From positions 124,001 to 188,000 of IMG/VR virus record IMGVR_UViG_3300026512_000002: 64,000 nucleotides of DNA. One strand, given 5' to 3'. The notes under the pieces are model-generated. The model saw nothing but the letters and a program-made list of their open reading frames with translations, had not been told where the DNA came from and did no database searches. The position numbers and the translations under genes are program-made. This DNA comes from a virus. Numbering within the stretch: position 1 is the stretch's first letter; every line of letters begins with the position of its first letter. This document shows, piece after piece, positions 9,408 to 18,569 of this stretch.

Positions 9408-10547
9408 ATGAGGAAAAATAATGTTATAGCATTTTCAAATAGTGCTAAAAAAGTTAGAGCTAGAACAAAAGTTCATAAACGTACAAAAAAAATGTCTAAT
9501 GAATTGTTTACAGGTAATGATTTAGAAACAGTAGAATTTTTAAAAGAAATTTATAAAATGGGTGCTGTTGTTGAAAATAGTAGTACTGGAGACCTAGTAG
9601 GTGTTCTTAATAGTATTATATCTAAAATTGAAAGTGCTCCTGATAATATTAGAAATAATTTAACAGCACTATATAATCATTTCACAAATATGAGAGAATG
9701 GATATTGTTAGGTAGTAATATGGATATGTTGGCTCAGATACCAATATCTAAACAATATTTTGATGAAGAAACTGGTGAATTTAACATATCAGAAAGTATA
9801 AAACTTATTCTTAAAGTAAGAGAAAATGTTATCAAGTTTAAAAAACAAACCAATAATACAAAAATTATAGATCCTAAATTAATATTTAGTAAAGATATTG
9901 CTCATGTTGATTATATGACATATCTTAAAACTATGTTAAAAATATTTATTGCTTTTGATAATGTTACAATAACAAGTAATTCCATTAACTTTATAAACAT
10001 CATTGTTGCTAAATTAATTAGTATCCATCCGGATATTATTACACTTATTAATACAGTTGAAGAACTAGAACTCACTGGTGATAATATTTTTGAACACAGT
10101 ATATCTCATACACATACTAAGAAAACATTGGTTGTTGCTGGTTTTCCTGGTGTTGGTAAAACATATTTGACTAAACAGTATGATGAAAAAGAAGAAATTG
10201 TATTAGATAGCGATTCTAGTTTATTTGATAAAAAAGATTTTCCAAATAATTATATTGAACATATTAAAAGTGTTATAGGTAAAGCTGATGTTGTATTTGT
10301 ATCTACTCATGCTGATGTTTTAGCTAAATTAAAAGAAGAGAATGTTGATTTTAAGATAATCTGTCCTAAAAAAGAATTGAAAGAAGAATATTTGTCTAAG
10401 TATAAAGAACGTGGTAATGATGATGCTTTTATTAAGCTATTATCTGAGAATTGGGACATGTGGATTAGTGATATTGGTGACAAGTATGGTGACATCACAT
10501 TGTTTCTAAACAGTGGTGAAACTTTAATGGAACATGTACATATTTAA
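9408..10547 (+). CDS. two-part protein with C-terminal P-loop kinase-like domain
   Basis: 379 residues from the second of two adjacent ATGs, which gives better spacing to GGAGG at 9399-9403. The first about 30 residues are very basic (KKVRARTKVHKRTKK). Residues 40-230 are helical and unfamiliar. Residues 240-379 form a small nucleotide-kinase-like domain: Walker A VVAGFPGVGKTYL (245-252), then VLDSDSSLF, VVFVSTHADVL and a CPKKELKEEYLSKYKERGN helix, a pattern shared by nucleoside-monophosphate-kinase-like proteins of large phages. It probably phosphorylates or binds a nucleotide. Location among virion genes is odd for a metabolic enzyme, and the unknown N-terminal half suggests a fusion of a structural or DNA-binding part with an ATPase. 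Confidence 0.55.
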   Translation: MRKNNVIAFSNSAKKVRARTKVHKRTKKMSNELFTGNDLETVEFLKEIYKMGAVVENSSTGDLVGVLNSIISKIESAPDNIRNNLTALYNHFTNMREWILLGSNMDMLAQIPISKQYFDEETGEFNISESIKLILKVRENVIKFKKQTNNTKIIDPKLIFSKDIAHVDYMTYLKTMLKIFIAFDNVTITSNSINFINIIVAKLISIHPDIITLINTVEELELTGDNIFEHSISHTHTKKTLVVAGFPGVGKTYLTKQYDEKEEIVLDSDSSLFDKKDFPNNYIEHIKSVIGKADVVFVSTHADVLAKLKEENVDFKIICPKKELKEEYLSKYKERGNDDAFIKLLSENWDMWISDIGDKYGDITLFLNSGETLMEHVHI

Positions 10548-10558
10548 ATATAAAAACA

Positions 10559-10570
10559 AACATTAGTATT
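10559..10570 (+). promoter_or_regulatory. candidate late promoter, AACA-N6-TT
   Basis: AACATTAGTATT; predicted start at 10570, 28 nt before the ATG at 10598. The W position is T rather than A. Confidence 0.4.
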
Positions 10571-10597
10571 AATATTATTCTTTTTATAGGAGTTATG

Positions 10598-11221
10598 ATG
10601 TTAACTAAAGACGCTAATGTTGTTTTATCAGAGTTCAACAAATATTTTACAAAACCGATAAAGGTTGTTGTGAAAAAAAATAAATTGTTTAAAAAAATCA
10701 CAAAAGGGTTCATAGTATCTATAATGTCAACAATAAAAATTGATAGTGATAGAACTTTAGTGAACACCGCCACTGTTGTCCATGAAATACAACACTATAT
10801 GGATAGATGTATTTATAAGGATGGTATTTTCAAACATAGTTATTTAAAAAGTATATGGTGGTATTTTAAATATATGATGCCACAATCTTTAGTATTGTTA
10901 GTGTTTCTATCATTTATATCATGGTGGTTCATGTTAGCATTAATATTTTTAATACCAAATCCATATATATTTAAATTTAGAAAAAATGCTGAATTAAGAG
11001 GATATTATTGGACATGGTTGTTAGGTGACTTTAAATTAGACTACCGTGACATATTTTGTAGTATGAAATACTTAAAAATGGATGTTGATAATAGTAATAA
11101 ATATTATGAGGTAATATTTTCTGAAACAAAACGGTATATGAGTATAAATAAACATGATAATATGTATAATATATACATCATATTAAAAAATATTATTGAT
11201 CGTATCAACAACACATATTAA
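10598..11221 (+). CDS. membrane-associated HExxH metalloprotease-like protein
   Basis: 207 residues from the second ATG, 5 nt after AGGAG. TVVHEIQHYMD (H62, E63, H66) is a zinc-protease motif, and a possible third ligand is E132 in FRKNAELRGYYW. Between them lies a hydrophobic region at about residues 95-122 that would make one or two membrane passes. Phage proteins with this 'HEIQHYxD ... AExRGY' arrangement are known as putative peptidases, but their substrates are not established. It is the second HExxH protein within about 5 kb (the other is at 6035). It has its own candidate late promoter and is followed by the pre-sheath gene. A role in envelope modification or virion maturation is speculative. 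Confidence 0.55.
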   Translation: MLTKDANVVLSEFNKYFTKPIKVVVKKNKLFKKITKGFIVSIMSTIKIDSDRTLVNTATVVHEIQHYMDRCIYKDGIFKHSYLKSIWWYFKYMMPQSLVLLVFLSFISWWFMLALIFLIPNPYIFKFRKNAELRGYYWTWLLGDFKLDYRDIFCSMKYLKMDVDNSNKYYEVIFSETKRYMSINKHDNMYNIYIILKNIIDRINNTY

Positions 11222-11254
11222 TATACTACTATACCCTTAAATTCATATTTTATA

Positions 11255-11266
11255 AACAATTAATTA
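11255..11266 (+). promoter_or_regulatory. candidate late promoter, AACA-N6-TA
   Basis: AACAATTAATTA; predicted start at 11266, 16 nt before the ATG at 11282. It would drive the pre-sheath and sheath genes. Confidence 0.55.
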
Positions 11267-11281
11267 ATTAGAGGGCAATAT

Positions 11282-12013
11282 ATGGATAAAAAATATTTTA
11301 TTAAGAAAAATGGTAAATTCTTAGTCAATGTACCTGTTATGAAATTATATGTGCCGGAAACATATTTTAAAAATAATATGGCCATGGAACAGGGTAGTGA
11401 TTTTAAGATATATGGTATTTTTAAATTTTCTATTCATGATAAGATAAGTGATAATAAAGCAACCAAGTACCACTTATTAAAATACCCTACATTTATAACT
11501 GTTAATTATGACAGTATCGTTAAAGCTGATCTAGATTTGGGAAACGGTATTGTTGATAAATATAGAGTTATTATATTGACAGAAGGTATGGTTTTTCTAA
11601 AATCCGATAAACATATACAGTCTGTTAAAGATGTTAAGATGTTTTTAGATTTACTTAATTATGGTAGATTAAACATTTTGAAATATAGCGAGTTGATAAA
11701 ATTATTTCATTTATCAACTCAGTTAAATAAAATTGATTTAGGTGTGCCGTCAGTGGTGTTGGAAATGATGGTTGCTGAGTTATGTAGAGTATATAATAAA
11801 TACGATACAGTGTTCCGAACCATAGCTGGTAAACCTAATGTTAGTGACGATCTCTTTTCGATGATTACATTGAAAGATTTAGCACATTTTAGTAGCACAT
11901 TTACATCACTAGCATTTGAAGATATGAATAAAGGTATACTAATGTCTGTAAAAAGACAAAAATTTGGCGATTCTGATAAAGTATCACCAGTTGAAAAACT
12001 AATACATTTTTAA
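11282..12013 (+). CDS. conserved-looking pre-sheath virion protein, possibly neck or tail terminator
   Basis: 243 residues, preceded by AGAGGG. An N-terminal beta-rich domain (LVNVPVMKLYVPETYF, YHLLKYPTFITVNYDSI) is followed by a helical domain ending with a basic tail. It lies 19 nt upstream of the tail-sheath gene and shares its promoter, so a role in tail or neck assembly is likely. I cannot name a family. A tail-completion protein or a virion structural protein of unknown place are both possible. Confidence 0.45.
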   Translation: MDKKYFIKKNGKFLVNVPVMKLYVPETYFKNNMAMEQGSDFKIYGIFKFSIHDKISDNKATKYHLLKYPTFITVNYDSIVKADLDLGNGIVDKYRVIILTEGMVFLKSDKHIQSVKDVKMFLDLLNYGRLNILKYSELIKLFHLSTQLNKIDLGVPSVVLEMMVAELCRVYNKYDTVFRTIAGKPNVSDDLFSMITLKDLAHFSSTFTSLAFEDMNKGILMSVKRQKFGDSDKVSPVEKLIHF

Positions 12014-12032
12014 TTTTTTAAGAGGTTGCGTA

Positions 12033-15000
12033 ATGGCTAATTATCTACATCCAACAATAACATCGTTTATTATTGATAAGTCCGAAACATTCTTTGAGAA
12101 CAATAGCGATGATACCACTAAAATATTTGGGGTTATAACATCTGATAAAGGTGAAGCTAATGTTATTAAAACATTTTACAACAGTGCTGACATGCTTGCT
12201 GAGTATGGTGAACCAGATTATACTAAACATGGTTACGTTTATTATAATTTATTAGATGCTGTTAAGAACGGTGCAGCTGTCAGTGTTATGAGAGTTGTTC
12301 CAATTGATAATCCTGATAGACCAGAAGTGTTATCAGGTTCATATGCTAATACATTTTTAGATATCCAAACTAAGTTAACTGCTGCTGTTCCTATGAATTT
12401 AGCAACACCACTTACAAATGGTGTTGATCATATTTCTGTATTCACAGATGATGTTGATTATACAGATGAAACTAAAGTTAGTGCTATAGATGGCGCATCA
12501 GCACCTACGCAGTTTTTAACAGTAGATCATATTAGGCCTGGTTCAACAGTTTATTTTAATGAAAATGTTTTTTCTGCAGGCAGTATGGATGTCAAAACAA
12601 TGTTTTGGGCAACATCTACTGATTTTTCAGTTGTTGGTCTATCTGTTGGATCACCAATTGATGTGAAAGCATCTGATGGTACTTTAATTGGCACAGCTAC
12701 TATTTCTGCTCAAAGTGGTACTGGTGGTATAAATAAGTATTCATTATTGTTAGAATCAACTTCAAATATTACTACAACTGATCAGGTGTTATTAGAATCA
12801 GCTGGTAATGTTGTTGGCTACGCATCATCAATCAAACTTATTGCTAGAGTATACGGTGCTAGTGAAGCTACTGCTACATACGATCAGGATTTAAGTAGTG
12901 TTACTGCTGGTAATGCTGGTGAAGCTGTTATCTTAAGAGTTAATGGTACTGATATAAATGTAGATTTGTCTACAGTTACAGCTAATGATGCCAATAGTGT
13001 TAAAACTTTATTTGATAATGCTATTAATAGTACAACATTCGATGGTACATGTACCACTTCTTTAAATGGTTCTAATCAATTAGTTATTGACACTACATCT
13101 GTTACACAAGTTAGTACTATTGATTTAGTTGACAATTCAGTAGCACCAGCTGGTGCCGATGATGGTTTACATAAAATTAATAGTGTTGTATCAAATATTA
13201 TAGGATCTGCTATTGATAGTATGACATCCATAGATAATATTAAAAATGATAGTTTAGTTACATTAACTGGTGGTAACTCTGGTGTATTTAGAATATTTTC
13301 TGGTAAAGCTGTTAAGCTTGCTGAATTCTATATTGAAGAAGTTCAAAGCGGACCAGCATTAGCAGATGATACTATTACGGGAATAGATGTTAGAGTTGAT
13401 ACTATTGTTACTGCTAGTAGAGACATTGATACCGATGGTTTTAATATTGTTTCTTTTAAGAATACACCAATTAATGGCACATTATTATTCTTTGAATTTG
13501 AAGGAACACCTGAAAGAGTCGAAGTTAGACCAACAACCATTTCTAAAAGAACTGATAGTGTTGAAGAACTTAAATCATTTTTATTGAATCCTACATCAGA
13601 TCCACTTATTAATGAAACCGATGATGGTTTTAAGAGACATATCTTTTTTGGTATAAGCAAGGGTATGTCTAAAAATGATAATGTATATGGTTTTAGATTG
13701 ACTAACAATAGTCAATATGATGAAGATAGTGAAGGTTTTAGATTCTATAATATTGAAATTCTTGAAAAAATTGGTAGCAATGAATCTGTTATAGACGGAC
13801 CATTTATAACATCATTTGATCCAAACGCTACTGATATATATGGTGGCTCTGTTTGGATCGAAAGTACATTGAGTAGAGATACTGATAAATTATCACACTA
13901 TTTTAATAAATCTGCTTATGATAAATTGTTAGAAGATTTAGGTGAAGCATCTGTTAATGCTGGTGAAACATTTGATCCGGGTAATTTTGATTTCATATTC
14001 GGTGCTGAAAGAGTGTTAAGAAGTAGAAGTGTTGATGAAGCTAGATATATTCATATTACAGATGAAAAATTTGTTGGTGGTGAAACTAGTAAAGTTATAG
14101 GTGGTACAGCAATAGCTCCTAAATATACTGAAACATTATTCATCACAAGATCATTTAGTGTTTCTGATGGTATTTTATATGAATCAGTTAACGGTAGTGG
14201 TTACACTACATCAGGAAGTTCAGGAAGTTTAGATGGTTATGATGCATTCGGTAATGTTTTATCATCATCAGATTATTTAACATTGCGTTCTGGTTTATTA
14301 GTTGATGCTTTCAACGGTGTTATTAATCCAGATATTTTTGATAAAAAATCATACCCATTCGATATTATTATTGATGGTAAAGAATCAACAGCGGTTAAAT
14401 TAGCAATTAATGATTTTGTAAACAATTCTTTAAGAAGTGACTGTATTGCTATGTTAGATACTGGTGAAAATAATAGAAACTATAGCAGTGAAATAGCATA
14501 TCGTAAAAATGAACTTGCTACAATCAATAGTTTCTATACTGCTATATTTGGACAAGGTTATCGTGTTTATGATACTTATACTGATTCAGTAATGAACCAG
14601 AGTATTATTAACGGTATTTGTAATAAAATAGCTCAACATGATAAAAACAATGGTACACATATACCTATGGCAGGACCAAGAGGTGTTATTGATGGTTATA
14701 TGGAAGATACATTAACATATTCTCCAAATGAAAATCAAATGGAAGAACTATATAATTCTAGAGTAAACTATATAAGTAAATCATCTAGTACTAGTGGTAG
14801 GTTGATGTCACAAAATACCTCACAATACAAAAACAGTGCGTTAACAAACATTAGTGTTGTTAGAACATTGTTACAAATGAAAAGAATGGTTGATAAGTTA
14901 GCTGAAAATTATCAGTGGTCAACATATAATGTTATTGCTAGTAACTTTCAAACTGAACTTAGTACCAAATTGGGTATGTTTGTAACTAATGGTGCATGTG

Positions 15001-15128
15001 AATATGTGAAACCTACAATATATGCTAGTGAATATGATAGAAGAACTAAGAAAGCTAGAATCAGAATTAAATTAAAATTCTCTGATTTAATAGAAAGTTT
15101 TATCATTAACTGGGAAGTAACATTCTAG
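12033..15128 (+). CDS. tail sheath protein
   Basis: 1031 residues, preceded by AAGAGGTTG. The start (YLHPTITSFIIDKSET, then FGVITSDKGEANVIKTFYNSADMLAEYG and NAVSVMRVVP-like text) is the N-terminal domain of myovirus sheath proteins, where a strand from the neighbour completes a sheet. The C-terminal about 250 residues (NSFYTAIFGQGYRVYD ... RTLLQMKRMVDKLAENYQW ... IRIKLKFSDLIESFIINWEVTF) are the conserved sheath core. The central 550 residues are Ser/Thr/Asp-rich and beta-rich, probably surface insertions; T4 gp18 is only 659 residues, so this is a long sheath. The protein forms the contractile tube around the tail. It is followed by a terminator and the tube gene. Confidence 0.88.
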   Translation: MANYLHPTITSFIIDKSETFFENNSDDTTKIFGVITSDKGEANVIKTFYNSADMLAEYGEPDYTKHGYVYYNLLDAVKNGAAVSVMRVVPIDNPDRPEVLSGSYANTFLDIQTKLTAAVPMNLATPLTNGVDHISVFTDDVDYTDETKVSAIDGASAPTQFLTVDHIRPGSTVYFNENVFSAGSMDVKTMFWATSTDFSVVGLSVGSPIDVKASDGTLIGTATISAQSGTGGINKYSLLLESTSNITTTDQVLLESAGNVVGYASSIKLIARVYGASEATATYDQDLSSVTAGNAGEAVILRVNGTDINVDLSTVTANDANSVKTLFDNAINSTTFDGTCTTSLNGSNQLVIDTTSVTQVSTIDLVDNSVAPAGADDGLHKINSVVSNIIGSAIDSMTSIDNIKNDSLVTLTGGNSGVFRIFSGKAVKLAEFYIEEVQSGPALADDTITGIDVRVDTIVTASRDIDTDGFNIVSFKNTPINGTLLFFEFEGTPERVEVRPTTISKRTDSVEELKSFLLNPTSDPLINETDDGFKRHIFFGISKGMSKNDNVYGFRLTNNSQYDEDSEGFRFYNIEILEKIGSNESVIDGPFITSFDPNATDIYGGSVWIESTLSRDTDKLSHYFNKSAYDKLLEDLGEASVNAGETFDPGNFDFIFGAERVLRSRSVDEARYIHITDEKFVGGETSKVIGGTAIAPKYTETLFITRSFSVSDGILYESVNGSGYTTSGSSGSLDGYDAFGNVLSSSDYLTLRSGLLVDAFNGVINPDIFDKKSYPFDIIIDGKESTAVKLAINDFVNNSLRSDCIAMLDTGENNRNYSSEIAYRKNELATINSFYTAIFGQGYRVYDTYTDSVMNQSIINGICNKIAQHDKNNGTHIPMAGPRGVIDGYMEDTLTYSPNENQMEELYNSRVNYISKSSSTSGRLMSQNTSQYKNSALTNISVVRTLLQMKRMVDKLAENYQWSTYNVIASNFQTELSTKLGMFVTNGACEYVKPTIYASEYDRRTKKARIRIKLKFSDLIESFIINWEVTF

Positions 15129-15144
15129 AGTATTTTTTCAATAT

Positions 15145-15170
15145 GGGGTCTTAAATAGACCCCTTTTTTT
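15145..15170 (+). terminator. intrinsic terminator between sheath and tube genes
   Basis: GGGGTCT (15145-15151) pairs with AGACCCC (15157-15163), loop of 5 nt, followed by seven T. The ribosome-binding site of the tube gene (AGGAG) begins directly after the T run. Confidence 0.9.
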
Positions 15171-15182
15171 AGGAGTAGTATT

Positions 15183-16094
15183 ATGATTAAAGCAGGGAAT
15201 TATAAGCAAAGATATAATAAAGAAAAACTGCAGTTCATGTCACCGTTAACTATAGGTGCTATTAAAGGTATTTCAAATCCATTTGTGGGTGGTTATGCAT
15301 TTTTCTTATTCATTTATGTACCAGATCAAATTAGAGCATTAACATCAAACCTTATAGGTCCTGATGAAGACAGATTATCAGCAACTGTTGTTAGTCATGC
15401 TGATAGAGATTTTTTCGATTTATGTGAAAAGACAGTTAAAGAAGTTCAAGGTATTCAAGATTGGACACTTGAAGTAACACAATTTAATGGTGGTTTTACT
15501 GGTAAAAACCATGCTATACCTACTGTTATGACTGACAGTACCGAATCCATTTCATTAAAATTTCAAGAATTATCAGGTGGTGTATATGGTACACCTGTTC
15601 AACAATGGGCTACAGCTATCAGTGATCCTAAAACTGGTGTTTCAACATTACTTAAAAGAGACAGTGTTGCTGACTATAGTGTTGAAGCAATTTATATTGT
15701 GACATCACCAAACGTTGCATCACCATCTAGAAAAGGTAGAGCTGAATCTTTAGAAAAAGCATTTTTCTTTGACAGTATGTTTCCTAAAAATGTTCCGCTA
15801 TCACATTATAACTATACTGCTGGTAGTCATGACTTAACAGAATTGACATATGAGTTTAATGCTGAAATGCATGTTGGTGCAGCAATTGATAAAAGAGCCA
15901 TGGAAATTCTATCTAGTGATTTCTTTTATGAAAACTATATTGTTTCTGGTGAAAAATATATTGCTAACAGAGTTAATAATAATAAATCACAATTATTTGA
16001 TGCTGATAATGAAGCTTTCGATGTATGGGGCGATAATGCTCAAGATGGTAGTTTTATTATTCGTGACGATAGTGTTGGTGAATCTATAGAATAG
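15183..16094 (+). CDS. tail tube protein (gp19-like)
   Basis: 303 residues, start 7 nt after AGGAG. It follows the sheath gene, as tube genes do in most myoviruses, and reads as a compact beta-rich protein with the elements expected of a tube subunit: a beta sandwich core (DWTLEVTQFNGGFTGKNHAIPT, SISLKFQELSGGVYGTPVQQW) and an aspartate-rich C-terminus. At 303 residues it is larger than T4 gp19 (163 residues), similar to tubes of other jumbo phages. It would form the inner tail channel for DNA. No separate promoter was found between the terminator at 15145-15170 and this gene, so expression may depend on read-through. Its last 11 nt overlap the convergent gene at 16084. Confidence 0.7.
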   Translation: MIKAGNYKQRYNKEKLQFMSPLTIGAIKGISNPFVGGYAFFLFIYVPDQIRALTSNLIGPDEDRLSATVVSHADRDFFDLCEKTVKEVQGIQDWTLEVTQFNGGFTGKNHAIPTVMTDSTESISLKFQELSGGVYGTPVQQWATAISDPKTGVSTLLKRDSVADYSVEAIYIVTSPNVASPSRKGRAESLEKAFFFDSMFPKNVPLSHYNYTAGSHDLTELTYEFNAEMHVGAAIDKRAMEILSSDFFYENYIVSGEKYIANRVNNNKSQLFDADNEAFDVWGDNAQDGSFIIRDDSVGESIE

Positions 16095-17529
16095 TTCTCA
16101 TAAATAAAAGTAATTCAAACATACCTTCATCTATATTCTTATTAAGTTCAAGATATTCTTTATTATCCATAACACTAGGTGTTATTTTAAACTCATTATA
16201 ATTAGGCAGTACCCAAAATTTATTATTCAAATAATTGGCTAAGTTCAATATAGGGTTTTTACGCTCCATTAATTTAGATTTAATAAAACTGTACTTTGTA
16301 TTAACCAAATCTTGATATATTTTAGTATTATTTAATCGTTCTATAAAAGTTTTTTTCACAATAGAACGTCTAGCTTCTATATCAACATCACTTATTAGAA
16401 CTTTATGTAAATACTTAAATCTTTTATGTTGGGATAATGATTTATATAACATACCTAACATAAGGATATAATCACCTTTATTAATATCATAATTGTATGT
16501 TTTTAAATAATTGCTATAAAATAATGTTACCAGAGTAATTTGGAACTGGGTTATAGTAACATATTTGTCAAGATATCTTAATTCCTCCTTAGTTATAAGC
16601 AAACCACTGTTTTTAAAATTTTTAAAAACTGCTTTTAATTTAGCAACTTTATGAATATCGTTTAATATTAATAAACCTTCATCTTTATGTTTTAGAGCAT
16701 TTTCAACTTTTTCATATGCAGTAACACCATCAGCATCCCTATTATATGATTTGCTAACAGAAAATTGGACATTAAAGTTTTCTCTAAACTTATATTCAAG
16801 TTGTTTTTTAATTGCAGCATGTAATAGTGGTATGGGTGATATTCTAACATCAATCTTGTATAGTATTAGTGTTAAAATTTTTTCATACACTTCTATTAAT
16901 ACAACATTTTGAGTACTATTAGTGTGCTTTAGATACTCCCACATATTAGTGTTGTTACCTTGACTCATCATGATTCTAGAATTGATAAATGCATATAGTT
17001 TAGGTATAATTAAATTATTATTAAACAACTCCATGATATGAACAAACATATTGTAGAAAACAGTGTTGTTTCCAGCAACATCATTGTTAGCAACATAGTC
17101 ACCTATAATAGGTATCGTTAACTTTATAACAAAACTGATTTTATGTAAATCTTGTATTTGTTGATTATTTATATATAGATCTTCATTTATAACATCTGAG
17201 CTTTCGTTATTAAAAGCAACTTCTGGTGATGGGTGATAATGCTCCCTAACATATAAATCGGCTATATCAACTATACCTTCGTTTAATATACGTTCTTTAA
17301 ACAATATTGAAAATTCTTCTTCTGGTAATTCCTTTAAAGTATAAAATTTTTTAAGAGCTATATACTTTTTAATTAAAAATGGATCTTTTTGAAAAGCATA
17401 TCTCATCGATTGCTTTATAAATGGCAACACTTTTATGAATCTTTTTTTCAAAATATCATAATCGTATTTTTCCCGTTCATTAACCTCTAATTGTACAATT
17501 CTATTTTCTGAATTAATTTTAACACCCAT
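16084..17529 (-). CDS. unknown 481-residue protein; candidate RNA polymerase promoter-specificity subunit
   Basis: 481 residues, AGGAGG 6 nt before the ATG. Predicted almost wholly helical, basic, with no membrane segment and no motif I recognise. It is the last gene of a leftward series with 17543-18274 (13 nt gap), downstream of the chaperonin region. In phage AR9 the promoter-specificity subunit of the non-virion RNA polymerase (gp226, similar length) lies two gene numbers from the chaperonin gp228; the comparable size, strand and neighbourhood here make this gene a candidate. That is inference from synteny only, as no shared motif was seen. A virion structural protein is the main alternative. 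Confidence 0.3.
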   Translation of the reverse strand: MGVKINSENRIVQLEVNEREKYDYDILKKRFIKVLPFIKQSMRYAFQKDPFLIKKYIALKKFYTLKELPEEEFSILFKERILNEGIVDIADLYVREHYHPSPEVAFNNESSDVINEDLYINNQQIQDLHKISFVIKLTIPIIGDYVANNDVAGNNTVFYNMFVHIMELFNNNLIIPKLYAFINSRIMMSQGNNTNMWEYLKHTNSTQNVVLIEVYEKILTLILYKIDVRISPIPLLHAAIKKQLEYKFRENFNVQFSVSKSYNRDADGVTAYEKVENALKHKDEGLLILNDIHKVAKLKAVFKNFKNSGLLITKEELRYLDKYVTITQFQITLVTLFYSNYLKTYNYDINKGDYILMLGMLYKSLSQHKRFKYLHKVLISDVDIEARRSIVKKTFIERLNNTKIYQDLVNTKYSFIKSKLMERKNPILNLANYLNNKFWVLPNYNEFKITPSVMDNKEYLELNKNIDEGMFELLLFMRTIL

Positions 17530-17542
17530 AATAACCTCCTAA

Positions 17543-18274
17543 TTATTTTCTACGTTTTTTTATTTTTGTAATTTTGACAGTTCGTTTCACCTTTTTTTTA
17601 CTTTTCTTAGTTTTTTTAGACTTATGTTTTTTGACACTTGTAAGTATTTCATCAAAAGTAGCTATTTTGCTTAAAAGTGCACTTTTACTATATTTGATTC
17701 TATATTTTTTAACATCAACACTTTGTTTAACATTTAAAAGATCCATATATCGTAAATATCGTATCGCATAATATATACTTTTTATAAAACCTAGTGAACT
17801 TAGTGGGTTTTTTATTTTTGGCGAATTTTCTTTAGTCTTTTTATTCAATTTACCATATAATTCAGTTGGGATCTTATCATTAACATATAATACATTAGCA
17901 TAAGTGTATATGAAATGAGGATCGTTGCTGAAAAATTTAGCAGGTTCTTTTATAGTACTACCATTATCACTAGGGTTAACATCTATTACTACATCATAGT
18001 GCATTTTATTAAAAGTTTCACTGGGTACTTTAACATGATATAAGTATCTGTTCGATGACTCGTCCCAGAATATTCTAGTGGTAAAATTACGTTCTTTTAG
18101 TAATTTAACAAATTTCATATCCAACATTTCAATCATCATACCCCTATTAGCAACCATTGCACTATATTTACCAGTGGGGTTTGTGATCATCCTATACATA
18201 GATAATTTTTCAGATTGTAATCTGTTGTCTATTTCTAGTTTTTCGTGAAGTATGGGTTTTTTAAAAGATACCAT
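17543..18274 (-). CDS. basic-tailed protein, unknown function
   Basis: 243 residues, preceded by AGGA at suitable distance. The N-terminal 130 residues look like a folded mixed domain (RIFWDESSNRYLYHVKVPSE, YDVVIDVNPSD). The last about 30 residues are almost all Lys and Arg, a nucleic-acid-binding tail. A related composition is common in phage virion or DNA-packaging accessory proteins. A weak promoter-like element (CACACTAATATT, 18289-18300, minus strand) lies 15 nt upstream. It is 13 nt from the gene at 16084. No family recognised. Confidence 0.5.
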   Translation of the reverse strand: MVSFKKPILHEKLEIDNRLQSEKLSMYRMITNPTGKYSAMVANRGMMIEMLDMKFVKLLKERNFTTRIFWDESSNRYLYHVKVPSETFNKMHYDVVIDVNPSDNGSTIKEPAKFFSNDPHFIYTYANVLYVNDKIPTELYGKLNKKTKENSPKIKNPLSSLGFIKSIYYAIRYLRYMDLLNVKQSVDVKKYRIKYSKSALLSKIATFDEILTSVKKHKSKKTKKSKKKVKRTVKITKIKKRRK

Positions 18275-18342
18275 ATGAAATCCTATACAATATTAGTGTG
18301 TATTATAACGACTATGTGTATAAAATGTCAATCTTTTTTTTT

Positions 18343-18354
18343 AACACATATATT
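18343..18354 (+). promoter_or_regulatory. candidate late promoter, AACA-N6-TT, facing a short intergenic unit
   Basis: AACACATATATT; it reads into the 330-nt gap between two leftward genes and is matched by a terminator at 18570-18606, which would make a transcript of about 250 nt. Confidence 0.35.
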
Positions 18355-18464
18355 AGGGTAGTTGCAATGTTGTATATGTGTGTGAATTAAGCATATATTT
18401 AATCAACACGATTGTGATTCTAATATCGAAGTTACGATATTTATTAGGAAGGAATACAAGTATT

Positions 18465-18509
18465 ATGTCAATAGTAACAAAAAAAAAGAAAAAGTGGATC
18501 GATTATTAA
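18465..18509 (+). CDS. 14-residue basic micropeptide, uncertain
   Basis: ATG 12 nt after AGGAAGG opens a 14-codon frame, MSIVTKKKKKWIDY, ending at TAA. It lies inside the small transcription unit 18354-18606. Five consecutive lysines followed by Trp suggest nucleic-acid or membrane binding if it is made. Frames this short are frequent by chance in AT-rich DNA, so the strong ribosome site and the isolated unit are the only support. Confidence 0.25.
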   Translation: MSIVTKKKKKWIDY

Positions 18510-18569
18510 AGCAACCAACACCACTCATGTTTTCAAAATCATTATAAGATAGTGATTTTAAAGATATGA

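Noticed and set aside
16084-17529. Portal protein for the 481-residue leftward gene.
   Set aside because: All-helical and basic, without the portal wing or stem pattern, and away from terminase and protease genes; nothing positive supports it.
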